Part shown: positions 1-13,974 of the stretch, piece by piece | Numbering within the stretch: the stretch's first letter is position 1 | Layout of the letters: each line of letters starts with the position of its first letter | Assembly: GCA_013398275.1 (NCBI GenBank) | Contig: VZSE01015608.1 | Span: 434,001-498,000 of the forward strand | Length of the DNA stretch: 64,000 bases | Origin: Promerops cafer | Lineage: Eukaryota; Chordata; Aves; Passeriformes; Nectariniidae | Reading direction: 5' to 3' | Made by a program: the position numbers and the translations under genes | The notes under the pieces: generated by a model | Database searches by the model: none | The model's input: only the letters and a program-made list of their open reading frames with translations | What the model was told of the DNA's origin: nothing

Positions 1-3000
1 CCTCCTTCAGGGTATGCCTGTCCTCTGAGCCAGTGTGTCGCTGGTTATATATGTATCTTTGCAGGGCTGAAAAGACCTAAAACCTGGGTCGCTGTAGTAC
101 AAGATGGCAAAAGCTGTACGATCAGAGCTGATGAGGGGTGGCAAGAGGAGGGAAGGGTTCATTGCCCTTCAGAAGTTTGCTTTGGACTTTTACTGTTAAC
201 ATCAGGATGAATGGAACAGGCTGACTGTTTTATAGAAGAGTTTCTAAAAAACAGCACTCAGACTCTGACATTTTTCCTCTCTCAAAGGATCTGTCTCTGA
301 AGTGTGCCCCACCTACATTTTTGAAGCCAGATCTGTATACAACCTGAGAGTAAATGGAGAATCCCCAAGACTTGCTGTGTAGCCCTAGGTGTATTCAGGT
401 CAGACAGCAATATAAATCTACAAGAATTTGGTTTTTTTCGCAACAAATCTGGGTTTGCATTTGGAGTTTGAGGAAAAGCAAGCCATACACTACAGAGGGT
501 CCTGAACCTCCAAAGCTTCACTCCGGCTTCTGTCCACTTCCTTAAAACCTGTGAACTCTACTTTTATGTATTTCTCTACCTCACAGCACAAAGACATGCC
601 CACCTTAACCAGCAAACAGGGGAGGAGTGATTTCAGAAAAGAATCAAAGAACCACAAAGGAACTCCAGAACATGGCATCTCTTAGGAACATGACTTGCAA
701 AGCTGTGGAGAATGGTCAAATGAGTAAAGAAGATGACTGGTAGCTTCATGGGAGGAGTGGAGCAGCTTTGGGGGAAAGGCTTTTTTCATGTATTAGGCAG
801 CTATTTAGCTATGATAATCATGTTCCAGGTTAACATCGTAGTGTGAACAGTCTTCTCAGTCCTTTGGGTATTCATCTGCATAGGTGAACCCTGGAAATAT
901 GTTAGGAATCTCTCTTTATAGGGAAAACAGTGCTTTATTTTTGAGGGCTGATGTTTATAATTTTACAAAATATATTTTTTATTTTTGCTTGTAAATGTCC
1001 CTGTGTTTTTTTTTTAGTTATGCATTAGTGGAACTCCTGTTATTTTCTGGAAGTCAAGATTATGTTGTACAATTTTAACAATGGGCAAAAAGTATAATTT
1101 GTATAGTAAATTGTACTTGAGAAATAAAGTTTAGCAGCTACTAAGAGCAAAACAGGTCATTGTGTCAACTGAGAGTATTTGCATTGCTGTATGTCTACAC
1201 AAGGTACAACTAAGTGCAAGTGAAATGAAGTGTAAATTGAAATGTAGAGACAGAAGCATGTTGTGGGTTTTTAAAATTATTATATTATAGATGCGATAAA
1301 ACAGGCATTGTGGACAGTAGGAAAGGGACATGAAATTGCACTGGGTTTATAAAGGTCTTCTTTATTTGAGTAATAGGCTCTGAAAATTTACAAGAATATG
1401 ACATTGCTCCATTTTTACTCCACTGATGTCTAAAATTATTTCTGATTTTGACCCTTGTTTCTTTATGTGACACATAGCAGTCAGTCAAAATGAAGTACTC
1501 TTGTTAAAACACGTTCAAGCATAGTGTAAATATGCACTTCAGTGAATTTTTTCTGGTTTTAAGTTGCTAAGAATATCAAAATAGGAATAAGAATAAGTGT
1601 GAAACATACCAGTGTATGTTTGTATGGCGGTTGGGTCTGAATTTGAGGACATCAGCTGAATGTAATGAATAATTAAAAATCTAAACCATCACTCTGCACT
1701 CTTCGCCTCACTAAAATAGGATAAACCTTGGCAATGACCACGTAAATGCGAAATATACTTATATCACCAAAGATTTAATGAACTGGCTGTGAGCGTTAGT
1801 TGAATGTTTATTGCCAGTTCCTAGAATTAACAACATTAACTTTTGTAATTGTAAGAAAGAAATTTCATTCTTCTCTAAGTAATTTTCAGATTAAGAGATT
1901 CCCAGTAGCTGTTTCAATTGTCTTGAATTCTTTGTGCTCAGTGACCAAATATTAGTTTAAGTTTTAAAATGTCAAGGATTTGATTGAACCTGGATTCAAA
2001 GTTAATTTTGTTCTGGATGGTCAAAATGGCTGTAACTGGAAAATGTTACTCTGGACAGCACCACCTTGCTGGAATATGTGTTTGTTTTCTGTCATCCGCT
2101 TCACCTTTAAAGCCACTCATCAAAATGGTAGATTTTAATAAAAGATCATACAATTTTTTACAAAAGGCTAATATCAATTTTAACACTACTGACTATTCAA
2201 ATCAAGGGGCAAGCTGTGTTGCAGATGTAGAAACAACAGCTCTATTGTTTGGACAAAGTGAAATTTAGGATTAACAGGGTGCTAAGATTAGACCCTTGTT
2301 ACGAAACAAGGACTATTTTATAATGTTGATCTAGAATGCCAAGAATATAAATCTTTCAAACTTCAAAAGTGTTTTGATATTTCATCCAATATAAATTTTT
2401 TGCTGTAGCTAAACTTTGTGTTTCAGAAAACCAGAACTAAAAACGGCCTTTATAACAGATGAATTTTTAAATAAGAGATGGCTATCCTGGGGTTAGAAAA
2501 CTTAAACATTTGGCCTTCCAATGTGGGCAGAGTTTACTTTTAAGTGCCACTGTTTACTTTGTGCAACTTGAAAAGTTAACGGCAGTCACATTGTCTCCTT
2601 GAATTTTAAGCTTTTCGGGATGATACTATGGAAAGACATTCAAAGCAAACTAGAGTGCAAAACAACCCAATGGTAGAATCTCCTGTGGTTCTTCTCTGTT
2701 TCCTTCTGTTTCAGAGGCTGACTGTCTTTGTAGGGTAAGTCTTTTGACAGCAGTAGTGAATATTTCATTGGTCGTGCACCCATTGGGCTTCAAAATGGTA
2801 AAAATACATATTTCTGCTCAACTCTATGTGATTGAAACCCACGAATTTCACTCTGTTCAATATGCCATTTTAGTTTGCTGAGAAATTGCTTAAAATATCC
2901 CAATTTAATCCCGCTTTGTTGTGCCCTCTACTATCCCCATCTACTTTCTGGGCCAGTAAAATATCAAAGGATATAGTATCCCATGTTATCAAAGAGAACA

Positions 3001-5784
3001 CCATCACACATACACATTTTTCAGAAGCATATTGGTCATATATATGGATATGCTTGTGGATGAGACAGCAAAAAGAAGCAAACTAAGGAACCTATTCTGT
3101 TCACTTTAGCTTTGATTTGCAATTAACACACAGTACTTTGTTGTAAGGAGGAAATCTTTTGTTAATGAATTTAAATCTACAAAATAGAATTTATTAGAAC
3201 GCTGTATCTGGGCTACAGAATTAAAATTATCAAATTAAACATTATTTCAAATGCTCTAATTCTATAAAGATCTCTCTGACCTGCTTGAAGTGGTTTCTCT
3301 GTGGCTTTGCTTCTCCTGTACACTCATTCTCCTTATGTCTAGAGTCACTCTAAGGTTGGCTGAGTTTTGAGTTAAGTAGTGTTTGAAGCTTCAATCTTAG
3401 ACTATTCCCATTTCGTAGATGTTATCCCTGGTTTGTCATATTAGGATACTCAGACTGATACATCATGAATATGACATTTGTATATTTGTTGGTTTTGAAC
3501 AGTATCTTGAGTCTTAGGCAAGGCCACAACAATATAAAGGGAGGTGCAATGCTCATATTGACCAAGACAGGCAACTCCTTGGGACTGACGATTCTTGAAA
3601 GAGTATCATATTCCATCCTAACACTACAGCAAATAGATCAGATACTGCTTGGTAGTTCATATTTCTAGTTTGCCCAAAATAATGGCTCTACAGCTTTTCT
3701 GTCTTCATGAGATGCATCATCTTAAGGTATCAGCACTTTAGAGCAGCGGTGTGGTCTCAAAACCTAAGAAAAGGAGTCTTTCGTGCTTAGTGTTAATGAT
3801 TCTGGATAGCTTCACTTCTTCCAGGTCACAGAGATGGGGTGCTGAGTATCTCTGGTCACTTCTAGGACGGACTGGAGGGTTGGGATATTGATAATATCTT
3901 GGTTAAAATGTCAGCGTCAATAATAGTAGTTCTACTGCTTTACTGCTGTTCCTGGGCTGTTTCTCTGCTGTTTGGTTCCTTGACTTGGCAGACAGCACTG
4001 TGTAGTGTGCCAAAAGCCACCTCTAGGACAAGATGCTCTTCTCACGAGTTGTGCTGGAGTATTATGCCTTGTTCCTTGCCATAGTGTGCTGGTGTCCCAG
4101 TAATCCCAGGTACTGCTGTTCTTGCCTAGAAACTCTCAGAAGAGATAGAGGTGGAGGCTTGTCAGATGCAGTAGCACCTTGAGTTTCAGTGCAGAGTTCA
4201 GCCAAAATAGTCAAGTAGGTAAAGCACAAATCCAACAGTTAAATATACATATCTCATAATTTGGAAAATGTTGTTCACTGAAACTGGTAAAGAAAACAAC
4301 AGGATGACTAAAGGTGTAAGCAGAATTGTAAACTCATTCATATTGTGAAATTTCCCACCAGTGTGGCATGTTCACTCTTTCTTATCCATTTTGCCGTTCC
4401 ACCTACCTCTCTTAACTCCACTTCTTATTCCCAGAGGATAATTATCTGTAATGCTCATCTCAGTTATTAGTTTTCTGCTACCTTATGGGCTCCGTTGAAC
4501 AAATTCCTTTATTTTCTAGCTTCCCACCCCAAGGTGGCAGTCCTTCAAAGTCTGAGCTCCTTGTTGGAGAGGTTTTTGAAAAGAAGCCTCTTGATCTGCC
4601 TGTTTTAGTAACAGCACCTTTCTAGCACTAGTAGTTTATGATTATATGAAAAATTTGGCAGAAAGTCATAATTAAATAATAATTTCAGATAGCTATTTTT
4701 CTATTAGATATTTGTTTCTTAGCAAACCATCAATCCCTCCCCACTCCCCTTGCATATATCATCTTTGTTGACTTGATGGTATTGTTGTTGCTGCTGTTTT
4801 GCTAAAATTATAATATTCTGGGAAACTTACGCAGAAGATAAACTGATTATTTTACATGAAAATAAGTGGGTTTTGATCAGCTCTAGTGATTACATTAATA
4901 ATTTAATTAATAAAGTTTATAAGGTGCCACTGAGCAAACTCATCAGAAAATGTGTTATCAGATACTTAGTGGAGAAAAAATGAAGGTCCCAGAAATCAAG
5001 TCTCAGGGCTTAAAAGCCGAATACAGATAATTTTAAGTCTCCTGGTAGAGGGCATTGAAACATACACATGGTAAATACAGCTGACAAGTAGAAATGAAGA
5101 TGTGAATGCTGTTTCAAAGCCAGCTTTCTAGCATATGTTGTATATGTCATACTTCCACTGTGTCAGTGATGTCATACTTTATTTCCATTCTATATGATGT
5201 TCCTTGTGTGCTTATGAGATTCACATTTATTTCTTACTCAATTTTTTGCCTTAAGACACTCATCATGCTCTTTTCCTTTTGCAGGGGGCTTAGCACTGAT
5301 GTTGAAGAATCATTCTGTCCCTGCTGGTAGATCCAGTAAGATTTCTCCTGTGCTTCCTACATATTTCACCCCTAAAAAAAAGTACATCACCATTTTTCTC
5401 TGAGCTTGCACTGTTCAATGTCTTGTATGCTCCTAATTTATAATACAAAACACAGATTAATCAGCTTGTCCACAGAGACTATAATAAAAAAAAAAATGCT
5501 TCTCTTTAAGCCATTTGTTTTTCAGAGTTTGCTCAATTGTACCATCTAAGCTTCATTAATGTAATTCCCCTGCTGCTGCTTCCTCTCCAGCTTTTAATTA
5601 TGACATTGTAGTACAATGGTCAGGTCCTTAGATGGTACATTTTTGGGAACTCAATTTTTTTTGTTCTTCCCTCTTGGCTTTTATCATATGATTTCTATCC
5701 TATATTTACATGTTTTCAAGGTATGCTGTTCTGCTTCAAATGAGATTTAAAAAGTATTTGACACCCCCTTCTCCCACGTAACAG
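1..5784. other. Non-coding DNA downstream of PANX2, nothing recognised
   Basis: AT-rich sequence with only short chance ORFs on both strands, none with a recognisable domain. I see no repeat family, RNA gene or splice-bounded exon that I can defend. It could be intergenic or an intron of a neighbour that lies outside the window. Confidence 0.6.
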
Positions 5785-6025
5785 CAAGAGGATGAGCGGA
5801 AATGGCCTCAAGTTGCAGCAGGGGACTTTTAAATTGGATATTAGGAAAAATTCATACGCCGAAAGGGTGGTCAAGCATTCAAACAGGCTTGCCAGGGAAG
5901 TGGGTGAGTCACCATCCCTGGAGGTGTTTAATAGACATATAGATGGGGCACTTAGGGACATGGTTCAATGGTGGACTTGGCAGTGCTGGGTTCATGGCTG
6001 GACTTGATGATCTTAAAGAAGACCA
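5785..6025 (+). mobile_element. CR1 LINE fragment, 3' UTR portion
   Basis: The sequence follows the CR1 3' region: an AAATGGCCTCAAGTTG-like start, a GGTTTAGATTGGATATTAGG-like core, then GGAAGTGGGTGAGTCACCATCCCTGGAGGTGTT and GGACTTGATGATCTTAAA in broken pieces. The copy is 5'-truncated and lacks the final octamer repeat. CR1 is the dominant LINE of birds; this copy is non-functional. Confidence 0.85.
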
Positions 6026-6394
6026 TCCCATCTGTGGATTGCAGTGGGAGCAGGCAGACCTCACAGTCCATCTCATCGCAGCTCCCAAATCCATGCTGAT
6101 TTATGCAGGGATTGTGGAAGTAGTGTGTTCAGCCTTTGGAGGCGTGTTTCTATAGTCCATATAGTTCCCTATGGAATGGATGAGTGCAGTGTTATCTGTG
6201 CTGTGCTGGCACTGTGCTGTAGGGGCTGTTTGCTCACATGGGTGAGCTCAGGAGTCGGGAGCTAATGTGAAATGGGAATGTCACCTGAGGGTATCAATTC
6301 ATCAAAGTGTAGATAAGAAGGAACATTAAATTGTTCTCCTTGGGTTTACTTTTGAAGGCTCTGGAAGTTTATTCCATTCTCAGGTTTGCAGAAA

Positions 6395-6735
6395 AAGACC
6401 TGGCAGCTGTGGAGGCTGAATCGAAAAAGAGTCAGCAGGGTGCTCTTGCGACAAAGGTAGCCAACCACATTCTGGGCTGTATTAACAGAACTGTAGCCAG
6501 CAGGATCAAAGAAAATATTAATTCTTTGTCTCTGGCACTCATGAGGTTGTGTTGGGAGCAATGTGTCCAGTTTTGGACAAGATATAGTTGATAAACTGTG
6601 ACTTATCTGGCCCAGGGCCACTAAGTGTGTTAGGAAACTGGGCAACATGATATATGAGGACAGACTGTGGGAACTGGGTTTGTTCAGCCTGGAGACAAAA
6701 AGGCTTGGGGATCATCAAACAGCTGTCTTCACATT
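6395..6735 (+). mobile_element. CR1 LINE fragment, end of ORF2 and start of 3' UTR
   Basis: The frame here reads a decayed CR1 ORF2 C-terminus, with KDL, QQGALATKVANHILGCI and VASR motifs followed by a degenerate CVQFW. Next comes the 3' UTR-type stretch with GGGAACTGGGTTTGTTCAGCC and GGAGACAAAAAGGCTTGGGG. The match stops near a perfect hairpin at 6738. This is an old, inactivated copy in the same orientation as the fragment just upstream, but carrying an earlier part of the element. Confidence 0.85.
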
Positions 6736-6737
6736 TC

Positions 6738-6766
6738 TCGTGGCATGATTTAGTATCATGCCACGA
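6738..6766. repeat. Perfect 12-bp inverted repeat with 5-nt loop
   Basis: The left arm TCGTGGCATGAT (6738-6749) and right arm ATCATGCCACGA (6755-6766) are exact reverse complements around the loop TTAGT. It lies directly at the 3' break of a CR1 fragment. Function unknown. Confidence 0.9.
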
Positions 6767-8854
6767 TATCCCAAGATGCAGTTCTCTGGGTATCAGAGTT
6801 GTCTACATTTGCAGATGCTGCATTCTTGTCATCTTAATCACACAGCGGTCACTTGTAGGAACTGACACGCATGAAAGTCACACTTTAGGTTTAAGTCAAA
6901 CCTGAGGGGGAAAGAACAATCATTACATGAGCAAACTGTGTGTAGGATATTGCCACTGGGTAGCCACTGCATTGTAATATGTCTTTCTTTACTTTCAAGG
7001 AAGGCGAATGCTTAATTTCAGTCCCACTATGCCAGAGACAAGAAGCAGTGATTTTTTTTCACTATCTTGTCCAGCAATTTCAGGACAAGTCAGTTAATAT
7101 TTGTGTCCAGAGATTTTGTACATCATTCATCTTCTATTCTTATTCTCAAGCTGAGCTGACTGATCTGATGCTGTGCTGAGTGGAGGCACTTGGGTTGAAG
7201 TGGTATGAGTTCCTATTGTGCAGTTGTCCTTCCCTCACCCATTCTTGAGGATGTTTTCAGCTTAGAAGGGCTGAAGAACCATGGCATAGCCAGGAGCAGA
7301 AACCCAGACAGAGGACAGACATCTCAGTTGGTGAGTCCCATGTAAATCTGCCCAGCTGGGGCAGAGCACATGCTGGCACAGCTAACCCTGCTCCTGGTTG
7401 CAGTGATGGCTCCCACAGAGCTGACTGAAGCATCTCTGCATGTCACTTCTGGGGTTTACTCACTGCTCTCACTGGCTTGGGAGAGTCTGTACCCATTGTG
7501 AACACCAGTCAAACTGCTGGTTCATAGAAGCACTGAATGAAAACTCTTGAAAAATATAACCAGATGTTAAACAATAGCCACTGAGTACTAGCAGATGTGA
7601 CAGGCCAGTCAAGTGTTCTTGAGGCCTTGCCTTGGCATGCAGCAGCTTTTGTAATAGAATATGGCTAAACACAATCCCGCATTTTTATTTTCTGTGTCAT
7701 GGGAATATGTTACGCACTGTGAAGAGGCCAGGATAAAAGCTGATGGCAAACGTGTTATAAATTTTAACCTGCTAAGAAAATCTTGATCTTGAAAATATGC
7801 TACAATGCATTTTGGAACACTTCAGCTACATTTTGTTCACAATAAGCTTCTGTGGAATGATTGGATGTTACATTTATGGTCTGAACAGTATGCCTTGAGC
7901 TTATAGCTGGTACTTTTATTCATGTGGACACATTTTAGAAAGCAGAAGACCAAAGGTATCATCTCAGGAGGTACCCTTAGGCACTCTGCCACAGTACACT
8001 GCCCACTGGGACAATGCTTTTTGGGAAAGAGGAGTTTTACAGGCACAGCAAGAAGTTTTCCTTTCAGTGAAATCCTTTGTGCCAGTGCAGGCTGCAAGCA
8101 AATTCAGGGAGTAACAGTGTTGAACATGTAGACTTCAGCTGTTCTGGACTATAGAGAAGGTGCTGAGAATGCAAGAGGGAATGGTTTGGCTGTTCTGGGC
8201 CACAGATCTCCTTGGGAGAGATGAAGAAATTACTGGAATTCAGAGTTGTTCTTTTACTTGTTTTTGTTGATGACATGCCACCTGACATAGGGCTTGAAAA
8301 TTGGGGATGCTCCAAAATGGAACCAGATCAAAGTACAAGCCAGCATATTCCTAATTCCTTTACTGTCTGACAGTGTCCTGCATTCACTGGGCATGAGTAA
8401 ATCTGAATTGTGAAATCCAGTAAGCACTTTTTTTTGGTAGAAAATAAGAAGCAGGAGAAGATAAATGCTTAAGCTAACTATTTCAAATTTGGATCAAATA
8501 GATTAATTCAATAAGTTAATGAAACATCTCTCTGAAAACATTGTTACAGAACATCCAAGAAAACATCAATATCAGTGTCTTGTAACTTAAGAGGATAACC
8601 TCTGTGACCACAGCTGTGGAAAGAGACAATTCCTCACAGGCTGTTTGCCCCTCACAGTGTCTCAGATGACTCAAATTCTTGCCAAAACTTGGCAACAGAC
8701 AGATCCTTGCAGATACCACAGTGCTGTTTTTTGATGTGCCCTATAAGCTGCCCTAATCACTGATGTTATAGTTTTAGTTCCTTGAAGATTTTAAGATATA
8801 GCACATCTGTAGGATTATTTTTGTTTCCTTGTTTTGTATCTTGTTCTCTGACAT

Positions 8855-8872
8855 AAAAAAAAAAAAAAAAAA
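8855..8872 (+). repeat. Poly(A) run of about 18 bp
   Basis: An uninterrupted A run preceded by an AT-rich stretch. I see no recognisable retroelement body upstream, so it may be a simple repeat and not a retrotransposon tail. Confidence 0.85.
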
Positions 8873-11503
8873 CCAGGCTGAAACTACCACCGCTTTTCCG
8901 TTTCAGTGGACTCAAACTACACTCGAAATTTTTTTATATTTTTAGTTCAGGCGTTTATTCCACCTACCAACAGTTTCTTCACTCTAGCTAGGATTTTCCA
9001 AGTGGATCTACCTTTGGGAAACTTGGGTTGTCCTGAGCGAATACCGAAACATGTCCTTTAATTTCATGGGTCACTTACGCTCATATTCGGGCATGACATG
9101 ATCCAGTACCCATCTTTTCAGAGACTGACCTTGCCCATCAGAAAATGTACAAATAAAATGTGTTTAATCCTTGTTGCAGACAGAGACACAGAGCCCTGAG
9201 GGAAAGACTGGCTCCAGCAGCAGTGTGGCTGCCACGCACGGCGGCTGCATTCTGCGCATGGGCTGAGCTGCCAGCTGCACTCCGTTATCCTACCTGGAGC
9301 CATGGAATGCCAGTTGTGAAACTGCCCTCTCAGCACAATGGTATCAATTCTGCTTATGCAAAACCAATATTTTCCAAAAAGGAGTTTAACTTTAGATTCC
9401 ACAAAGCCTGCCTAGAAAGACCTGTTTAATTTCCCTGGGGACTTTTGAGGTCCCTGGATATTTATGAACGTACTTGTTCAGATAATTTAGAGCCATGAGG
9501 ATGTGACAGACTGTGTACAGAGATGTGGAAACTCCTGAGTAAGTGCTTGCTTGGGCTGATGTGGGCAAGCAGGGACCTGTGGGGCTTCACAGAGATGGAC
9601 TTGTGCCTCCAAACAGCCCAACCCAAAACTGCAGTATCGTGCCTCAGTGAGTGGTTACCCTGCTCAGCAGTTTGGAGGTAGCTCACCCAGAGTCAGCCCC
9701 ACTCTCTATGTGGTGACTGCCCAAATCCTTTACATCATCTCTGTCCCTTCAACAGATTGGCTCTTATCTCTCTGTTCTGCTTCATGTGCTCCTATCCTGT
9801 GATGAGAATTCTCTGCTGCCTTCTGTCCCTGAAGCAATCCCGTGAGACTTAAAAAGAAATGTTCTATTAGCCTTCAGTCCTGGGTAATTTTCACCAGGTG
9901 TAATTACAGCCTGACTTCTCTCCATTCCCCCTGAAATTTTGCTTTGAAATTGTCTGACACTGCTTCCTATTAGAAAAGCCATTTTACTTCACCTGGGGTG
10001 ACTGCACTTCAGAAATGAGTAAAGTGATTTCTAAATGCAGCCTGAAAATGCTTTCAGCTAAGGATTACTCTGGGTTCTCTCTTTATTTTTTTCCAAAAAG
10101 AATGCAGTAAATTTGTCAGTCAACAGAGGAGATGGAAATTTAGGCTTTACATGTACACATCAGAGAGGAGTCTGGCTTATGAAGGGAAAGGTGAAATAAT
10201 TCCTTCTTCTTTGAAAGCTGACCTTTCCTCTGGCAAGGTAAATCCAATTACAATAACTGCACTGATTTCATTGCAGTACCACTGGGAGCACTCTAATTCC
10301 ATAAAATAAATTAGCATAAACACAAAGCACATGACAGGTATATGAGAAAATGTTCCAAGTTCTTTCTGTGCAATATTAATATGTCATTCATCAAAGCTGT
10401 GAATGAAGGCTCACAAGTGAGGGATTAATGTTTTTAGCTACATATGACTTGTGATAGTTAAAGAACAAACATTGCTGCTTACAGTTAGGAGGGTGTTGTT
10501 TCCAGACAACTTAGTAAAAAACAATTTCTACTTCCTGTTCATCACTGAGATTAATTCAGATCCTATTATATAAACTTTTTGGAAACATTTTCTCTATTTC
10601 TGTCACCTACACTGGCGATAGTTTTAGATTTCATGTTGCAATATAAAAATTTTAGTTTCTTCCAAAAACTGATTATAAATCTCTTGATAGAAAAGACTGT
10701 ACAACACATGCAAAGATGTGTAGTTGCCTTGGTTGATAACAAATGATAATTTAAAAAGGTATGAAAAAAATCAGATAAATGCCTGTGTCTGCAAGTTACA
10801 TGCAAGACCAATGCTATGATTATTTCTCAATAAGAAATTACATAAAAGGTGACTTTAGCTTTAAGCTGTTAAAAATGTATTTGCTGATTCTTAAGTCTAA
10901 CTTCAGGCAAGGCTTGAACTTTCATTGTTGCCACTGGGTGAATGCATAATTAATGCAATATGCAGGTAAGGTATTTTCTGATTAATTTATCTTATAGATA
11001 ATTTAGGAAGCCTGTTATTAAACCTAGTAACCAGGATAAGGGTTGAGATTGTTACAAATACTTATCATACTAACTCATACCAAATGATATAATGACACAT
11101 AATGGCAACAAATTATAACATTTTATCTCTTTGAATGATGTTAATAATGCATATGTGTGAATATTAATGAGAAAAACTGGACATTCAATGAGTCTATTCA
11201 GAACTGGTTTAATCACATACAAAATGTCACCTTTTAGATTAATTTATCAGAAGGAATAGAAACTGGTTCCTTTCTGAACCTTTCATTTCCTCATGAGCTC
11301 ATGGTTGTGATCAATGTCTATGCTGAAGTTAATGGAAACATTTCCATGTGAGCTCCTGTCAACAAACACTATTAAGATCTGTCTCCTGGTGAGGGGGGAG
11401 AGGAGCAGGAGCAGCTGGTGTAGGCTATTCAGAAATGCTAGTTGTGTACTGTGTGCAGAAAAGCTGTTTCCTGCACTCACCACCACACGGAGCATTGGTC
11501 AGT

Positions 11504-11524
11504 CAGCGCTGCCGGGCAGCGCTG
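11504..11524. repeat. GC-rich perfect palindrome, 10-bp arms with 1-nt centre
   Basis: CAGCGCTGCC and GGCAGCGCTG flank a single G. The inner motif GCAGCGCTGCC is also tandemly repeated, continuing to about 11530. It is a small GC-rich island within AT-rich non-coding DNA. Confidence 0.7.
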
Positions 11525-12825
11525 CCGGCTCCCAGCAGGCAACAAATGGACACTGAACAGCACCTTTCAGCTCAGTACAATTCAGACACAAGCAGATCCT
11601 CTGCTTGGTCTCTCGTGTAGCACTGTGTCAGACTTACTGGCTAGAAAGACTCTTTCTTACTGTAAGATTCTTGATGAACGGGACAGTTTTAACAGTAAAG
11701 GAATGCTGGTGCTGAGAGAAAGAACTGCATCCCACTTCAGAACACTGAACCCTAAGAAAAGGGGACAAAATCTGTCTACTTCAAAGTTCTTACCCACTGA
11801 TCCAAAATTACTAAGTACATTTTAATTGTATATTTTTCTAGGAAATGTAAGAACTGAGCTGAATTCCTCACTTCATACCACCATGGAAAGGCAGTGGAAT
11901 TGCTACAACTGGTGAATAAATCAGTGTACCCCGCTGAACTCATATTGTCCACCTTTAAAGTGTCAGAGGTGGAGAACTGTGGGTTTTTTAATGTGGCCTC
12001 AGATAGTGCTGGAATGGTTACTGCAGGTGAGGCAGGTATGGAATCCTGAAGCAGCCTGGCTGGGGCCTGAGGTCTTGTAAGATGCCAGGCTTGTATAAGC
12101 CATTAGCTGAAGAAGAAACCTCAAGAATTGGGATGCAGAGTGTAGGTGTGCTCAGCCAGTATTGCTACCTTTGAATTAAAAAATGTGAAACCCCTCAGAG
12201 GAGGAGAGGTTATGCTTGCCCAAATGAATTTCTTTGTGTATGGCAACTCAGCTTGCAACAGACACATTAATAATAAAATCAGACAAGTTACAATTTTAAT
12301 ATCGCAACAAGAGACATTGGGGCTTCTACTCCCAAATCCTGTTCCCCAAAGCAGCATCTGCTATCCACAGTGTTTATCATTGTGTTGAAAGCAGCATGGT
12401 AAAGAGGTGATGCAGGAAGGTCAATGAAAACTTATTTCACAGACAAGTGTTGCACCATGGCGTTTAACCTTGACGTTTATTTTAGGTATAGCACATAGAA
12501 CTTCTTTATTTTACCTGTATGAACTTAAACATACAACTTTGTGCAGGCTGCTTGCCTGTACAAAATTGCAAAGCTGTTTTTGTTCTATTATCTCTGAGTT
12601 TTCATTTACTAATTTCATATGTGTATCAGCTGTCATCTCTCTTTCCATCTTGTACACCCCTTTTCCTGTATATGTGTGAGGTATTTTCATCCCAACATTT
12701 TTGCAGGAGACAGAAAAAGCAGTACTTCAGAAAATATTTTACAACTCTATTTTTTTTTTTTTCTCATATGCAATAAAGTAATGAGCTCTCAGAACTCTCT
12801 GACTAACTTTAATAACTAAATTATG

Positions 12826-12985
12826 AAAATAATTCAGATTATAAAAAAAGGTCCTGTGCCTGAATAAAGCAGTCCATATTAAATTCCACCTGAATTTCTG
12901 TGGCCTGTGATTGGTGGTTTGGTTATGCCCCTGAAGTAGAGGCTTCAGCTGACCAAGTTTGCTGTGGTGGAGGACACTCAGCAGG
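12826..12985 (+). repeat. 160-bp direct duplication, copy A
   Basis: This segment recurs at 13975-14134 with only two or so mismatches (ACCAAG versus ACCCAG and GTGGTGG versus GTGATGG). It begins AAAATAATTCAGATT and ends GGACACTCAGCAGG. The flanks on either side do not match. I do not recognise it as a known repeat family. Confidence 0.9.
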
Positions 12986-13974
12986 AAGGTGGCCTTTCAG
13001 TCACAGCCTTTCTGAGGACAAGGGCCAATTTGCTGCCTCTGCCTTGCTGAAGACAAGTGGGCCCATCCTGACAGCCCAGCAGGAACAGCTCCTTGTCCAG
13101 CCCAAGCGATAGCAAAATAAATGGTCCAGGTTAACACAGAGGAGAGTTGACTCCATTTCATTTGTAAAGCTTTTGCCTTTGAACTCTCTAATTAAAAGTA
13201 TTTAATGTATAGACACAAGGGCAGATACCTATTAACATTTCAGAAGGTGATTAAGGGAGCTATCAAGAGTAAGATATTTTAACAGAAACATTTGGAGGTA
13301 ATGTGTCATTGGAATAACAGTTCTGCTAAATACGAGGCATTATTCTCGAGGAGTAAGACAAAATTGGACCAGCACATACAAATTACCCAGTGCACATAGA
13401 AAGTCGATTAGCTGATTGCCAGCCTGCTAACAGAAACAATGTTATCTTATTCATATATTTGCTGCTTTTATTAACATTCAGCAGGAAGAAAATGGAAATG
13501 ATACTGTAAGATCCTCAGTTTGCATTCAGGTGTACCAACTTCAATGCCATAAAGTCTGTGTGTATCAGACATCGAAGCTAAACAGCTCTTGTCTGTGCTG
13601 CTTGGGAACCAAATGCTTTGGGGTTTTATTTCTGCTATAAATCTGCAGAGGAAACATCATTAAAGCTAGCTGTTTGTGTAGTCATTTATTACTCCAACCT
13701 GATATATTGCTCACCACAATCATAGCTTATTTGGACACATTTGGTTGTTTCTGCCTAAGCAGAAACAACAAATGAACATTTAAAATTTCAACATTACAAT
13801 GAAGACATTAGTATTCCTGTCTCTAAGGAGTTTCCTAATGGAGTCAACTCCAGAGAATATAAGAAACTGGTTGGGGGAGGCTAGAAAGTGGATTTGGGAG
13901 GCATTAGGTACTCTGAGGCAGGCAGTCTTGTATTTGTGTCCATGCTATGATAAAGCAAAGCTCGCTCTTCAGTA

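Larger units (their letters stand above)
6767..12825. other. Non-coding DNA, nothing recognised apart from simple repeats
   Basis: A poly(A) run (8855) and a GC-rich palindrome (11504) are the only structured elements I see. Reading frames up to 127 codons (for example 11442-11825) lack any family resemblance. Confidence 0.55.
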
